From Linyphia triangularis (lineage: Eukaryota > Arthropoda > Arachnida > Araneae > Linyphiidae), in contig OZ021727.1 in assembly GCA_963978545.1 (NCBI GenBank), forward strand, positions 95,679,762-95,743,761: 64,000 bases of DNA, written 5' to 3'. The stretch's first letter is position 1; every line of letters begins with the position of its first letter. Below, one piece after another: positions 24,846-38,038 of this stretch. The translations under genes were made by a program, and so were the position numbers. The notes under the pieces were generated by a model. It saw only the letters and a list, made by a program, of their open reading frames with translations. It had not been told where the DNA came from and searched no databases.

Positions 24846-25293
24846 GTATCAAAGTGTTTGGCCGTAATCTCAATTATGGGATGTTGATTCCATCTTCCAA
24901 ACATTAAGCTTCTCTTCGTTTCGTTCAATCACTTCTTTATGACATCATGATCTCACCTTATTGAAAATGAGCACGCGTTATGCAAACAATATTTTAGCAC
25001 CTTGTGTTCCGTATTTATCTGAGAAGGAGTAGGGATTAGGGCTCCAATTTCCTTCTTGATTCGAAAGCAGTTCGGATTCGCTTCATTTTGCATGTTTCAA
25101 AATGACTTCGCTCACTGGAGTTGAAGAAACAATTTGCAGCCCAATCAAAGAAGTCGCATGCAACTTCGGAGTATTTTCGTAGAAGATATTCAAGAGGACT
25201 CAATTCCCTTATTTTTATTCAAATGCGCACTTGTCTAGATGTTGAGAGGGATTAAAATTCATTTCTAGAGATGTCATTGGGGAGCATGTTAAA

Positions 25294-25600
25294 GTGCTCT
25301 CGCATCATCTGTGCTGCTGTTCAAATCAGAAAGTAATTGTCTTTAAATGTGGTAAATGCAGTAAATCGTGTTGGTCCATTGTATCGGATTTTCTTGTCAG
25401 AAAAGCTGCACGAGGGCAACAAAGAATACGAGATTTTCCAAGTGCGCCCGATGACGTATTGAGGAACAGAAAACAGCTCAGTTGGAGAACTCCCAATGAC
25501 ATTAGTAACTACCCATACGTCATCCGACCCATTTACACAATTGTTAGTTCAAGATATGGAGGCCACAATCGATGTAATATACAACATCACGGATTTTAGT
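25294..25600 (+). other. Open frame of 101 codons, not recognised
   Basis: A plus-strand open frame at 25294-25599 in a locally less AT-rich stretch. It has a Cys-rich start (CCC, then CGKC) but no known domain, no clear splice context and no neighbouring coding exon. It may be chance or a decayed transposon segment. Confidence 0.2.
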
Positions 25601-26400
25601 CAGGATCAGGTTTTATACTCCTGATCTCCTTTTCACCACCCTAAGTGCCAAAAGGTAGAGAAGATGGAATTGTAAAATTGCAATGATATCGCAAACAAAT
25701 ACTAAAAGTTCATCAAATTTGAACGAGAAACTATCTGCTTTAGTGTTTGTGTACTTGACTATAAAAGTGAAAATTGCCATATGTTCTGTTTTATACATTA
25801 GATTAGGGGGCTTCACCTCCTGCTCGCAAGCTCACCAAACCCCAAACACGTTCACTGTTCTCACATCGGCTTGCTGCGCAATCTCCGAAGAGAGCTTCGC
25901 TCCCTTTTCTGCATTCAACTAGCTTGACTGTGTATTGTAATGGACAAAAAGTGAAACAGCTTCGGATCAGTGACACAATTCCTGTGATTTGCTCGTGGAT
26001 TGCTGCCTATGGTTTGCCTCTCAATCTTCAAGTTGTAAATTTGAAAATAATATAGTTAAAAATTTCAAAAACTAGACAAAAACTGACCACTTGATCCAAA
26101 CAATTAAAGGTAAATATAAAAATCAGTTCTCTGTATCAAAGTCATGAACAACAACACCCAACATGGTAATTAATGGACAAATTTAAAAACCCTCCAATTT
26201 GGCGGAAAATCTTTAATTAATGAGGAAATCGCCAAACGCTCCCTCAAAAAATTTGAATTGCAAAAATTTAACAATTGGCGAGACTTCCGCTACGACAAAA
26301 AAGTAGGAGGTTTAGCTCTTAGGCAAAGGCACGCGCAATCAAAAAATCATTTTGGACCAGAGAGGTCTTTCATATATTTTACAGCGGAAGCAAAATATTT

Positions 26401-26452
26401 TTACTTTCAATTACCCATATGTATAGGGTAATGAAAGTTTAGCATTCGGTCA

Positions 26453-26518
<66 letters not shown>

Positions 26519-26960
26519 GATTTTTTTTTTGAGAAGGGGGGGGGGGCATTTCTACACGTTTAGGAAAATCCTGATTTCTAAAAAGTGATCTAGAAAAAAA
26601 TGTGTGTGTGTGTCTGTGGTCAACATAACTCCCGAACAAATTGACCTACGATGTTCAAATTTGGTATGCGGGTTGGTGGTGGCCATGGGACCAACCATTA
26701 AGGTTTTTGTGAAAATCGCGCATTTGCATTAGGTAACTGCCATTGAAAAAATCATGTTTTTCAATAATTGCTAAAAAACGGCTCTAACGATTTTGATAAA
26801 AATCACTGTGGTAATGCCTCTTAAGGTGTTCTAAGCATTTACACCTCCAAAATTCATGTAAAAATGCCTTAATGGCGTAAAAAGTTGAAAAAGGAATGCT
26901 TTTAACTCAGAGTTCTCTTTCCTTGAGCATTATCTCATCAACGATCGTTTTTTCTTCTCC
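26401..26960. repeat. Dispersed repeat with long poly-A and low-complexity core
   Basis: It starts with the same hairpin found at 1905-1975. A 63-nt poly-A run follows (26454-26516), then a T/G-rich run and a GTGTGTGTGTGTCTGTGG block, then AACTCCCGAACAAATTGACC. The stretch at about 17280-17400 has a similar GGGG, AAAA, GTGTGTGT layout. Family unknown. The poly-F open frame on the minus strand is an artefact of the poly-A. Confidence 0.45.
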
Positions 26961-27850
26961 TCTCAGTTTCGCATATCATATAAGGATTATCAAAAAGTAT
27001 ATCGCCAAAATCCCCATGACCCATACAAGAATTATTGTAAAAAATATCGACAAACTGGTAATTTATTCTAAATGAAGGATGAAAATATACAAATGGTAAA
27101 TGACACAAATCCACTTCAGTATTATAGTGTAATTGAAAGTTGTGCGATGTTCCACACCCCTAGTTTTATTTGTTTGTTTTTTTGTCCTAGGAATCCTAAA
27201 ATACTTGAATTTAGGAAGTATCAAATATTTCTCTTTATTTCTAAGGCAGGCAAAGTGGTAAATAGGGAAACCTCTCGGTGCGTGCTTTCCACAAAGTTAA
27301 CACGCTATCTTTTCAAACCATCATAGATGTGAAAGATGTGAATTTCAAGACAAAATAATTCGGACAGTGCTTCACTTTCTCTCCTGACTTCCATGTGTGA
27401 GTATTGTAAACTTTACTTTTGAGGCTTTAGGTGAACGAAGGAAAGATACTCGAAGAATGAATCTTTTTTCTAAAAATTGAAAAAAAAAAAAAACCCAGCT
27501 CTACATTGATTCATCACATGTTTAAAAGAGATGCTAACTTTTCCATTTCAGAAGTATGTGGGATAAGAGTAGGGTGAATCGCTTGACATATGCTCTTTCT
27601 TCTAATGTACAAAATAAATTAAAGCTGTATAAGATTTTTCAGCCGCTTACAATGGATGAAAATGTTCCATTAAATGAAAGATTCTTGACCGTGGTACTCT
27701 TTTCAGTTATATGAAATCGCCGCAAGCTGTTTAAGTTCATCAACTTCGAACCGATTATTTGTCGTCTCTTGCAAAAATATACCTCGTGTATTTGGAAGGA
27801 TCTTTCATTCCGTATTTTAATTCCGAGATCCAATGAATGGCGGAGTAGAC

Positions 27851-28325
27851 GCGTAGTCAGGGAAATGGGGATACACCCCAACCCCCTTCCCCCTTCTCCC
27901 CGAATATGTATATTTTTAACTTTTAAATGACAGGGACGTCTTGTTGCAAGTAAAAGTTTTACCTCAGAAAAAGCAGAAGCAAAATTAAAAATTGTATATA
28001 TTTTGAGAAGGGGGCTCTGGGGGGGGGGGGGGGAGGCAAAGGGAATATGGGATACATCGCAAGCGCGTAGCCAGGGGGGGATTTGAAGATATGAGAATAT
28101 ATCCTCTTCCCGAACATATATTTTAACTTTTAAGAAATATGGGTGTCTTGTTGCAAGTAACCTCAGAAAAAGCAGTAGCAGATTAAATTTATACATTCTC
28201 TGGGAAGGGAGGAATATATCGATGGCGCTCAGCCAGGGTTGGGGGGGGGGGATATATTACCTCTTCGAACATATATTTTAACTTTTAAGAAGTTAGGTAT
28301 GTCTTGTTGCAAGTAATACTAACGT

Positions 28326-28358
<33 letters not shown>

Positions 28359-28520
28359 AAGAAATAGACATGTAGCAAATTAAACAAATATATCTGTATT
28401 TTCGGGGAGGAGGATATATCGCAGGGGCGTTGCCACTGGTCGGGGGGGGGGTATGGAGATACATGACCCCATCGCCAAAAATTTGTTTTAACTTTTAAGA
28501 AGTAAGAATTTCTTTCAGCT
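27851..28520. repeat. Degenerate tandem array, four units of about 160-215 bp
   Basis: Units begin near 27851, 28065, 28225 and 28426. Each has a GCGTAGCCAGG-like motif, a run of G, a GATAT/GATACA block, a CCTCTTCCCGAACATAT-like block, TTTTAACTTTTAAGAA, and in three units GTCTTGTTGCAAGTAA. The third unit contains a 31-nt poly-T (28327-28357). The 185-codon and 77-codon minus-strand ORFs are by-products of the array: their translations repeat the motif FLKVK. Confidence 0.7.
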
Positions 28521-30379
28521 TTCCAAAAAACCTCGAGAGTTAGATTTTGCATTAGAAATTATGAGTAAAAATATGTGCTTAAAACTTTTTGCAAATTTTG
28601 CACGTGAAAGTTAATAAAATTTAGATTTTTATCTACTAAGAAATTATATGTTTTCAATAGTTTCATAGATTTATTAATTAATTAATGAAGTCTATTTTAT
28701 TTAAGAGTATAAGCAACAATTATTTTATATATCACTATTAGAATTGATTTCTGAATCACGAAAAAAAAAAAAAAAAAACGTGGTTACACCCAGCTTTTTT
28801 GCACGTGTTTCTGAATATGTTGTGAGATTTAATTCAATTTATGGTTTTTCCAAGTCTTTTCAAGATTAAAAAGAAAGCCTTATATGAATCATTAAAATGT
28901 GAATAAGTATAAAATAGCGTTGAGAATACTTTTCAATTAGCTATTGCGAATGAATAGCTTTGATATTTCAAGAACATTTCTGCAGCTTCTATTCTGAAAG
29001 TTTCTTATAATTAGCTTTCTATTTAAACTCTGAATGGTTTTTAACGCATTTATCAAAATTCATTCGTTTATATATAAATGGCATAAATCATCATTTGGAT
29101 AATGCTATTCATGTGGAAAATTCAGTACAGAAAAATTCCTTATTATTTTTTCAAATTTTTAAAAGTATTTTAGGTATAATGGCTCCTACAGTTTTTATAA
29201 TTCTATAAAATTCTCAATGTTTACATTTTTTCAAATTATATTTAGATTGTTATTGCGTCTTGTTCAGTATATATAATTTTATAAAATGACTTAATAGTTT
29301 TTGTATTATATTTAAAGTTGTCACCTAATTCGAAAACAATTTTTTTTATACTTTTGAAATTTCATGCTTCAAATAAAAATTTGCCATCCAAATTTAAAAA
29401 TAATTAAATAGATTTAAACGAAGATATTTTATGATACTGTTATTGCCTAAGAATTGAAAAGTAATGTATTGTGGTAATCCTAAAATTAGAATAAACTTCA
29501 ATAATTAATAGAAACCAAATTATACATTTGAATAAAATTTTTAACAAAACTTTCTAAAAAAATACTTTAGAAATAATGAGATATTTCTAGAAATGATCCA
29601 ATTTCACTAAATGAAACAATTAATCGAGTATGAAAAATATTCCTTACTTAATTTAAGTAATGAAGAAATACAGTCATATGTAACCGGTTGTCCTTGATAT
29701 TAAATTCGATAAAAATAAGTTTTAAATTTGTAATTTTTCTCGCTTTTGTAATTGAAGAATAAAAGCATTTCTTTATATAAAGTGTAGAGAACTTTCCTTT
29801 TCGTCATCGCAAAATACATTTAAGTATTATTACTAGAGCTTTTAATAAAGAAGAGGATTGAATCATTCTAAATTGTTACATTCTGTGTGAAATGAAAAAG
29901 AGTCACTTTTATTTATTCTATTAGTACATGTTTATTAATCAAAGGCAACATAGGCTTTGACATTTCCAAGGCACAGGAACATGAAATTCCGAGAATCGGA
30001 TTTGGGCCGTCACTAAGAATTTCAATTGGGGGGGGGGGGGGGGCGGTGTTAAACATCCTTTTGCCGACTGAAATCAAGGAAAGGCTAGTATAAAAGTAGA
30101 AAATATCAAGTAAGGTATTAATAAATTGTTAAATAATTTTTATTAGTGTACAATTAATGTTTAATTAATTTATAATTAATTTTTAATCATTGTGAATTAC
30201 TTTGAAGTATGGCATAATTAATATTTAATCAATGTATAATTAATGTTTAATGTGTTTTTTATTTGATTGTAAATTATTTTATTGTATGTGTAATTAATTT
30301 TAATTAATGTTTCATTACATTTAAATTACCGTCTAAACAATTTTAAGTTCCATTCCAATTTAATCAATACTCCATTTAA

Positions 30380-31109
30380 GGTATACATACACGTTGGAAT
30401 TTTTTTTTTTTTTTTTAATTCTTATGCCAGCATGTCAAATTTTTGTGAGAATTACAAGAGCAAAAAATGTAATGTATTTGCAGTAACAAAAAAATAAAAA
30501 AATAAAATATTTATTTAATTAATTGAATTTTAATTCACTAATTAAGGCTTCATTGCAACGATGATAAAATAATACCTAATTAATTTTGAAAAAAAATTCT
30601 TACTGGAAATTAAAGACAAGGTACTGACCCAAGCAAAATGTAATGTATAACTTAAATATTTTTTTAAATTTTAACATTTAACATGAAATATAAAAAATAA
30701 AAAAAAAATTCCAAAAATAAAAATATTCTAAAATACATAAAAAATCTATTTTCTTACCAAAATTTTTGTAAAGAGCTAGGGCCCGTGCTCTGAAATGTTA
30801 TCTATATTATACAGTTTAAATTTTAAAATTCAGTTAATTAACTCTTAAGATATCACCGTTGGAGTACATTCACTCAACAATGAAAAGCAGTTCTCCAGAA
30901 ATTGAGTTCAAAGTTTTCGACAATTTCTTTTTTCCAATTTGTTTTAAACATCAACCTTCACAAAATTGCTTGTAATTAAAAAAAGTATTTTAACTATAAG
31001 AAAGTTATTGGTATCATTTTAAAGATAATGAATTGAAAAACATTTTAGAATGAAAAAACAAAAATGCCTGTTTGGGTCAATTTTGCAATTCCCAACGTAT
31101 ATGTATACC
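30380..31109. mobile_element. TTAA-flanked inverted-repeat element (730 bp)
   Basis: The ends GGTATACATACACGTTGGAA and, reverse complemented, GGTATACATATACGTTGGGA are near-identical. TTAA flanks both sides (30376-30379 and 31110-31113). The interior is very AT-rich and non-coding. A TTAA target suggests piggyBac-type transposition, but the GG ends are not the usual CCY. Alternatively, TTAAGG may belong to a TIR of another superfamily. Confidence 0.7.
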
Positions 31110-32303
31110 TTAATTGGAACTAATTTCCATTCCATTTAATAAATTCTCCCTCTTTCTTCCCGATTAAAGGGGATAATTTTTGGAAGACATTATTTTGGGG
31201 AAATTTTTCACTGATAGATATAATTCCACAATCTCAAATCAATTCAGTGAACTGAAAAGGACTTCATTTCAATACAATTTCTTTAAATTTTCAAACTGCA
31301 ATTTTGAAGAATTGAATAAAAAGTGTAAAAGGTGGGTGGAAATCTCACTTCTATACGGAATTAAATAAATCAAAAATAAACGGTTCAGATTATGGACTTT
31401 GGAATTTAGAATTGTATAAACGTTGATCAAACAAATTCCGGCGAACTATTGCTATTACAAAAAAATTACCTACGCGAGGCATTGCGATTTTTATAATAGA
31501 AAATATGTTATGGACTTAATAGAAACATGTAGTACTTTGCCCTGGAAATCGAAAAAAAAAAAAAAAATGTGGAAGGAAAGTGATAAAATTTGCAAAGAAA
31601 AAAATGTAAAATATAGGTATGAAATTATCAATTCGAACAGAAACCAATAGTCCGGATGATTTCTGAAAGAATTTTTTTAACTCCTTTGTCGGTGGCTAGA
31701 GTTCCTTTGGGTCCGTTGCAACAAGTGTTACCAGAACTCACATTTAAAATTGTTAGGTAGGCAATTTTTCACAATGCATTTTGGACATAGCATATTCAAT
31801 AATGTTTTTAGCAAGGAAATATCAATAGTATATCAAAAATTGAGACTTCTTGCACATCAAGATGTATTAAGGAAGGCACTATATAAAAATATTGGTGGGG
31901 GAAAAATAACAGCGTGGTATTAAAAATACTACGTCTGGCAACTCTGGTTGCAACTCCTTTTGAAAATTGAGGAATCGCGTTGGGGCTGCAAATAAAAAGA
32001 ACGACTTCCCACACCTCTCTTCGTAAATTTGGACTATTGTTTATTTTTGAGTTATAATGGTATTATTTTTATGCATATGGCCAACATGAAAATTTTGAGC
32101 CATAAAAAATGTAACGCAACCAAGTCTTCATTGAAAAAAAACCAAAAAAAGTTGGGCATTTTGAACTTCAGATATTATTTTTTCAAATTTAATATGTGTC
32201 TTTGGACTAATTTTCTCCATAGTTCAATGTATTTTATACCATTTGAACTCATATAACGTGAATAAGACTTTTCAAAATTTTCTAGACTTATTTATATAAA
32301 CTA

Positions 32304-33132
32304 GGGGGCTTCGCCCCCTGCTCGCTAACGCTCGCCAACCCCCAAACGCCTCGCTACGCTCGGATTGAGCGGCTTTGCCGCTCGAATTTGTGGTTAAAAC
32401 ATCTTGCTGCGCTCGAATAGGTTTGCCAGCCATAAAAAATGTAACCAAATTTTTATAAATTTAATGTAAGGCCTAATAGAGAAAACACCCAAATTGCAAG
32501 TTTCATAATAGAAAGTTAAATATACTATCCGCCAACATTCTGACTTAAAACTTCATTAGCTATGCTCTTACATTGAAGTCCCAATATCTTTTATTTATTC
32601 TGATAAGCCCCCCCCCCCCCGTTAGAGAACGACGTCCAACGCGAGGCATTTTCTGGATAGAAATACTTCAAAATAATAATTACTCTAATACAAAAATGCT
32701 TCAGAAAAACAGAAAAAAATCAACTTTGAAACAAAGAGTTTAAAAAGAGCTTTAAAATTAGCAACGGGTTTGTTGTTTACATGCGTAAGAATAGCTTTAA
32801 TTTGTTTTGTTTTTGTTTTGTTTTGAAACTACCGACTGTCTATTTCTGCCACTTATAAATATAGCTTTAAAATTAGCAACGGGTTTGTTGTTTACATACG
32901 TGAGGATGTTGCCATTCATATATTCAAAATCATTGAGGCTTTGTAGTAGCTTAATGATGAAAAATATTGAAATTTAACTAATTAATAAAGTGTTAATAAA
33001 TTATTTTGGCACGTTTTGGCAAATCTACAGCTTATTTTCTTTAAAATGACACCTTGATCATTGAAATTGGTTGAACAGTTTAGGCGGACGGACTAACCCC
33101 AAAAAACGTATTGCCTATTAAATATATAGATT
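32304..33132. repeat. Interspersed element with GGGGGCTTCGCCCCC start and ATATAGATTT end
   Basis: It begins CTAGGGGGCTTCGCCCCCTG, a perfect GC hairpin, continues through GCTCGCTAACGCTCGCC, and ends near AAATATATAGATTT. A start fragment recurs at 25803 (TAGGGGGCTTCACCTCCTG). There is an internal direct repeat of AGCTTTAAAATTAGCAACGG (near 32748 and 32863). No protein is recognised. Confidence 0.5.
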
Positions 33133-34422
33133 TAACGAATTTATAATACATTATCGGCAAAAATCAAAGTCGTTCTCAAGTAAAATCAGTTATACGCCAA
33201 AAAAATTATAATTGAATTATTACCACCAATTTTTTCTGAATATATTTTTCCTTCGCACTGCAAAAGTATATTTGCAAAACAATATTCAACTTTAAGTTAT
33301 GAAGACCTTAAAGTGAAGAACCGTTAAGCAATGGGAAATTTCAAAATTATCGGTCTTATCGGAAAATCACTTAAAGTACTCATAGGTGTTAATGCAGTTT
33401 GGGTTGTTCATCTAGCGTGTGCAGAATTTCACTTAATATTGTCAATTAAACATTTTTTTTTTTTTTTTTTGTCTTCTTAGGAAAACATTTTTAGGCAAGA
33501 TGAGTCCTAATATTCGTGATGCGATCACTGTCCAATTGAGTGGAAATGTAACTACTCTGAGCACAAATTCTGATCTTCTTCGAGCAGCCTATTGTGTTTT
33601 AGTTATCTTCTTCGTATATTTTAGTTATCTTCTGCTTTCGTATACCACAATATAAAAGAATATTGCTTCCTGTGTTTTCCCTTTGATAATATTTGCCTTT
33701 CCTCAACCTTGTTGCTTCTGCTATGTTATTGGGGAAACAGATACATTCCCCCCCCCCCCACCCTTTAACAGGATGAGAGATAAAATATTTGTCAATGCAT
33801 TTTCTTTCTCCTACCTTTTTTTTTGTCACTATTTGGTTTATGCTAGCTTATATGTATTTTGTGATGGACACTTGTAATGGTTAATTTAAATATGACTTTA
33901 GCACTTAAAATTAAGTCACCATTTTTTTATTTTTTTATTATTAATTTACTTACATACATTTTCTAACAGAAAACATGTTTTATACCGATTAAGTTTTAGA
34001 TATTGCTACTTTACTTGAATGTTTTAAAGACAGCTTCAATACATCGTTGCATCGCCAAATTGCAAATAAGAATTTTCATACCTTGATGCCTAATAATGCT
34101 TGTTGCCACATAATTCCTTTCAAAGAAAACTCGTTCACATAAAATATGCAAATAGTCAGAGAGTATTATTTTTAAATGATTTTAACATTTATTGACTTTT
34201 GTGAAGATGTTGTTCTTAAACATATTTTTTGCGAAATGTCTTTTTGTCAGACATTGATTTTTTAATAAATATCTTTAAGACCTTTAGTGAAGTGTCTTTA
34301 TTATCAGTGTTTTTAAGAAGTCTCTTTTTTTTCCCAAAATTGTAGTTTTGCAATGACGGGAGTCATTAAAAAGACTCTCTTCTAACCCTCCTGATAAAAC
34401 ATCTCCGCAATGCTTTGCCAAA

Positions 34423-34797
34423 GTGCCTTTTCCACCTCTACCGAGGAGATTTCATTTGGTTAATGCATCGAGACTCCCTTTCTGGCCTAATACCTTCGTT
34501 CCTGTAATGCCTTTTTTTTTTTGTCTTTGTGTGTCCGAACAATACTCGACCAACATCTGGACTCGCTGTTTTATTGGGATAAACAAAGAGAGAAAATCTC
34601 ATTCCGTGTTACAACTACTGCGACTCGCAGCTGTTGAGGAGACGTGTTTCACTCACGGGGGAAATTTACTTTTGGCTGAACTTTGTCTTTTAGTCCTTTC
34701 CTTAGTCTTTGGTTTGGAGCTTGATTCCAAGAGTGGTATTTTCTCCCGTGTGAAATCTCGTATACCAAAATGTCGACTCTCATTAACAGACAAATAA
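34423..34797 (+). other. Open frame of 124 codons, not recognised
   Basis: A plus-strand open frame in a GC-richer block (34380-34860). The translation has hydrophobic stretches near residues 25-40 and 80-100 but no known family signature and no matching exon nearby. I would not call it a gene without transcript support. Confidence 0.2.
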
Positions 34798-37159
34798 AAG
34801 CACTGTTTTCAACAGATGCCGCTACAGATAGTGATGAACCACATTCACGAAGAAATAACAGTGCAAATTTTCATAACCGAGGAACCATTATTTCCATTTA
34901 TGTTAAACAAACGGCTTTTATTTTAACAGAAATATCTTTGTATTTTTTACGTTTCCGTAAATACTTTGTAAATTGGTAGTATGTCGCATAAAATGTATTG
35001 ACTTTGTAATTTTTAAAAGTAATATACTTGTCTCATTGGGGTCAACGTCCCTTTTTTCAATATTCTACCGTTTCTTACTATACACAATATCTAGGAGCAC
35101 GCCCTTAAGTGCCAATGTCAAAGTGACAGATCCTGCAAGTGTATATTAAACTGATTAAGTTTTCGACTCCTAATAGCTCTAACTCCTAGTATAGAACACA
35201 AGTTGTTTTAGCCACAATATTGTCCTACGTATGTAGATGAAAATTTAAAAGTTAACATTGAACAGAGAACACGGCAAAAAATTACTTTAAGAAATCCCCC
35301 AAGTTACCGGAATTTTGTGCCGCTTCTTCTTCTGATTGAAAACTTTAATCAGACCTAGAGCCAAAACGGTTTGATAAATTTTAGCTATTTTTTAATTTTT
35401 CTCTCACTTGAGGAATGCACCTTTTCTCTTTTTGATTGAAAAGAGGTTCTCCACGAAATGAATCTGGATTTTAACCAAGGAATAAATAAATGCCAGAAAT
35501 AAATGACAAAAATGTTTTTACTGTTTGCAGTTATCTTTTTTTCTCCCCTCCATGTAAATAATTGAGTCACTTTAAAACTTTTAGCTGCACCGTTAAAATA
35601 ATGTACTTAGAAATAAGTATTTAACATTTTCTTATATTTTCAAGTAAATTGCGGACTTATAAAAAGCTATGAAAACTAGTGTTTCAAATTTGAGTTAGAC
35701 AACTTGCCACATTTTTAAATTACATTTGAAATGTACAGATTAGGGAAGTTAATACTGAAAGACAACCTTTCGTCCAGTGGAATGTTATCGTTATTTTAAT
35801 TACTATACCACCGTAGATCGATTACGCCATCTTCAAAATGATGCTAAATATAATTATTTTTCTAACTTGAAATCGTTTCGCAGACGAATTATTTCGTGTG
35901 TAAAACAAGCATTCCTGAAGTATTTAATATGTAAAGCAAGTTAAAACCTTCCTCTTTCGACATAACTTTCAGTTACTGTCTCTTTGACAATGTGAGTTGG
36001 AGGCGGCCATCGGCCTCACTCCTAGATTCAAACAGCATTGAAGCGAAATGTTGCCTATTCAATCTCGATCAAGGAAAATATATTATCTAATATGTTAAAG
36101 GAATGCCCGCGCTTATTTTATTACTTGTTCTACATTAACGTTGTGCTTCGAATTTATTTAAACATCATTTGAGTTATTAATTCTTTAAATAAATCTATTA
36201 CCACAAGCAATAAAAGCGTGGAGCAAATTAAACGTCCCCAACTAATAATAAAGTTGAACTTGTTAGAAAACAAGATTTTTAACATTTTCAACCAAGAATC
36301 CGAATACTTATAAAGTTAAACTAAGACGAAATCACAATTTTTTTTTTCTAAAATAATATATATAAAAATAATATAAATATTTTTTACGACTATTATTATC
36401 TCATTTTTCTTTGGTGGCCCATTTCTTCAGTCTATCTCGACAAAACAAGTCAATTCCAATTGCCTGAATTTTTTCTGCCTAGTCAAACCTTTGTTAGTGT
36501 AAAGTGGAGTGGAGTTGTAACAAACTTACCGGGTGCTTGTTAAAAAAGACGAGACGTAGTAGAGTTGACAGGTGGAGAAAGTTTCTGAAGTGTTTGTTTG
36601 TAGACGATTAGTAATTTTTCCCACTTCTCACAAAAAAAGAATAGTATTCCATTATTCTTCTCCAATGCTTTCGTTCTATTGATAGTCTAAAGCAAAAGTC
36701 CAAAGGCCGCTATTTTTTGAAAAATACAAAAGGAGATTAATAAAAAAAAATGACAATTTTAGTTTGTTTTTTTACTCTGTGATAAGAAACTAAGACTAAC
36801 CTCTGGGATCGAAGGTTTTATTATTGTTGCCATTTAAGCCTGGTGAAACCTTTCTAGGGTTGCTTGCATTGTTTGCTTTGCTCTAACAACCGCAGAGGTT
36901 TTTGAGAGAAAGCGGTTGGGCTTTTTGTAATTTTTTTACACTTATCAATTCAATTTTCTTGAATGTTGAAGTTACTTAACAGACCATCTACAAATGATGT
37001 CACGATTGAAGGGATTCATGAAACTGTGACACTTTATGACAAGATGAGAGAAGTTTGGAATCCTACTCCTAAAAAAAAAAACATCTATAAAAAAAAAATT
37101 GAAAAAAAATTTGCAGAAAAATAAACTGTTTAGTTTCCGGTTTTGACCGTAAATTTTAA

Positions 37160-37583
37160 CAGGGTTCCCACTCAAATCACAGAATGAAAATCACTGACTT
37201 TTCAATGACTTTTAAGGACCTAAATAATGTTTTTAAGGACCTTTGAAAATTTGTTTTCAGGCATCATGTCTATATATAAATTTAATAAAGTAAATTTTAC
37301 CAAAAAAGTTACAAATTGGCGCATGCATAATACAAATATGTCAGAGAATTCCAATACGGTGCGGATAAGTGGCGGTCACGCGAGGATAGCAAGTCCGAGT
37401 CGTATTTTCAAAAATTGTGCAGTTGGGTACACATCTGCAAAAATTAAGGACTTTTAAGGACCTCTAAGCATTTTCAAGGACTTTTAAGCATCTCTAAGCA
37501 TTATCAAGTATTTTCAAGGCCTTGAAAACAAGTTCAAAAATATTACGCACTCTTAATGACTTTCAATGACCGTGGGAACCCTG
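37160..37583. mobile_element. hAT-type MITE, first of a tandem pair
   Basis: A 424-bp element with perfect 12-bp inverted ends CAGGGTTCCCAC / GTGGGAACCCTG. The interior has sub-terminal repeats of the type TTTTAAGGACC and TTCAAGGACTTTTAAG. CAGGGTTCCCAC is a common hAT terminus. No 8-bp duplication flanks it exactly. Confidence 0.85.
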
Positions 37584-37617
37584 ATCATTTAGATGGTAGA
37601 TCTACACAATGCTCATA

Positions 37618-38038
37618 CAGGGTTCCCACTTAGATCACAGAATGAAAATCAATGACTTTTAAGAACCTCATTAATGTTTTTAAGGATCTTTGAAAATTTA
37701 TTTTCAGGCATCATGTCTATTTATAAATTTATAGTAAAGTACATTCTGCCAAACAAAAGTTACAAGTTGGTGGATGCGTAATACAAATATGTCGGAAAAT
37801 TCTGATACGGCGCAGATAAGTGGCGGTCACGCGGGGATAGCAAGTCTGAGTTGTATTTTTTATAAATTTTGCAGTTGGCCACACAACATCTGCAAAAATT
37901 AAGGACTTTTAAGAACCCCTAAGCATTTTCAAGGACTTTTAAACACCTCAAAGCATTTTCAAACACTTTCAAGGCCTTGAAAACAAGTTCACAAATATTA
38001 AGCACTTTTAATGACTTTCAATGACAGTGGGAACCCTG
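37618..38038. mobile_element. hAT-type MITE, second of a tandem pair
   Basis: A 421-bp copy in the same orientation with the same 12-bp ends, similar to the first throughout (for example ATGAAAATCAATGACTTTTA and AGATAAGTGGCGGTCACGCG). It lies 34 bp after the first and 165 bp before the exon at 38204. No flanking 8-bp repeat was found, so the pair may have arisen by local duplication or unequal exchange. Confidence 0.85.

Noticed and set aside
26439..26639. Minus-strand frame with a long poly-Phe stretch
   Set aside because: Produced by the 63-nt poly-A run and neighbouring low-complexity sequence.
27639..28196. 185-codon minus-strand open frame, the longest in the window
   Set aside because: It runs over the tandem array at 27851-28520; its translation repeats the motif FLKVK at the period of the DNA units, and it has no known domain.
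34423..34979. Two consecutive plus-strand frames (124 and 69 codons) as a possible gene
   Set aside because: No recognised protein, no supported splice structure, and overlap in different frames; kept only as a low-confidence entry.
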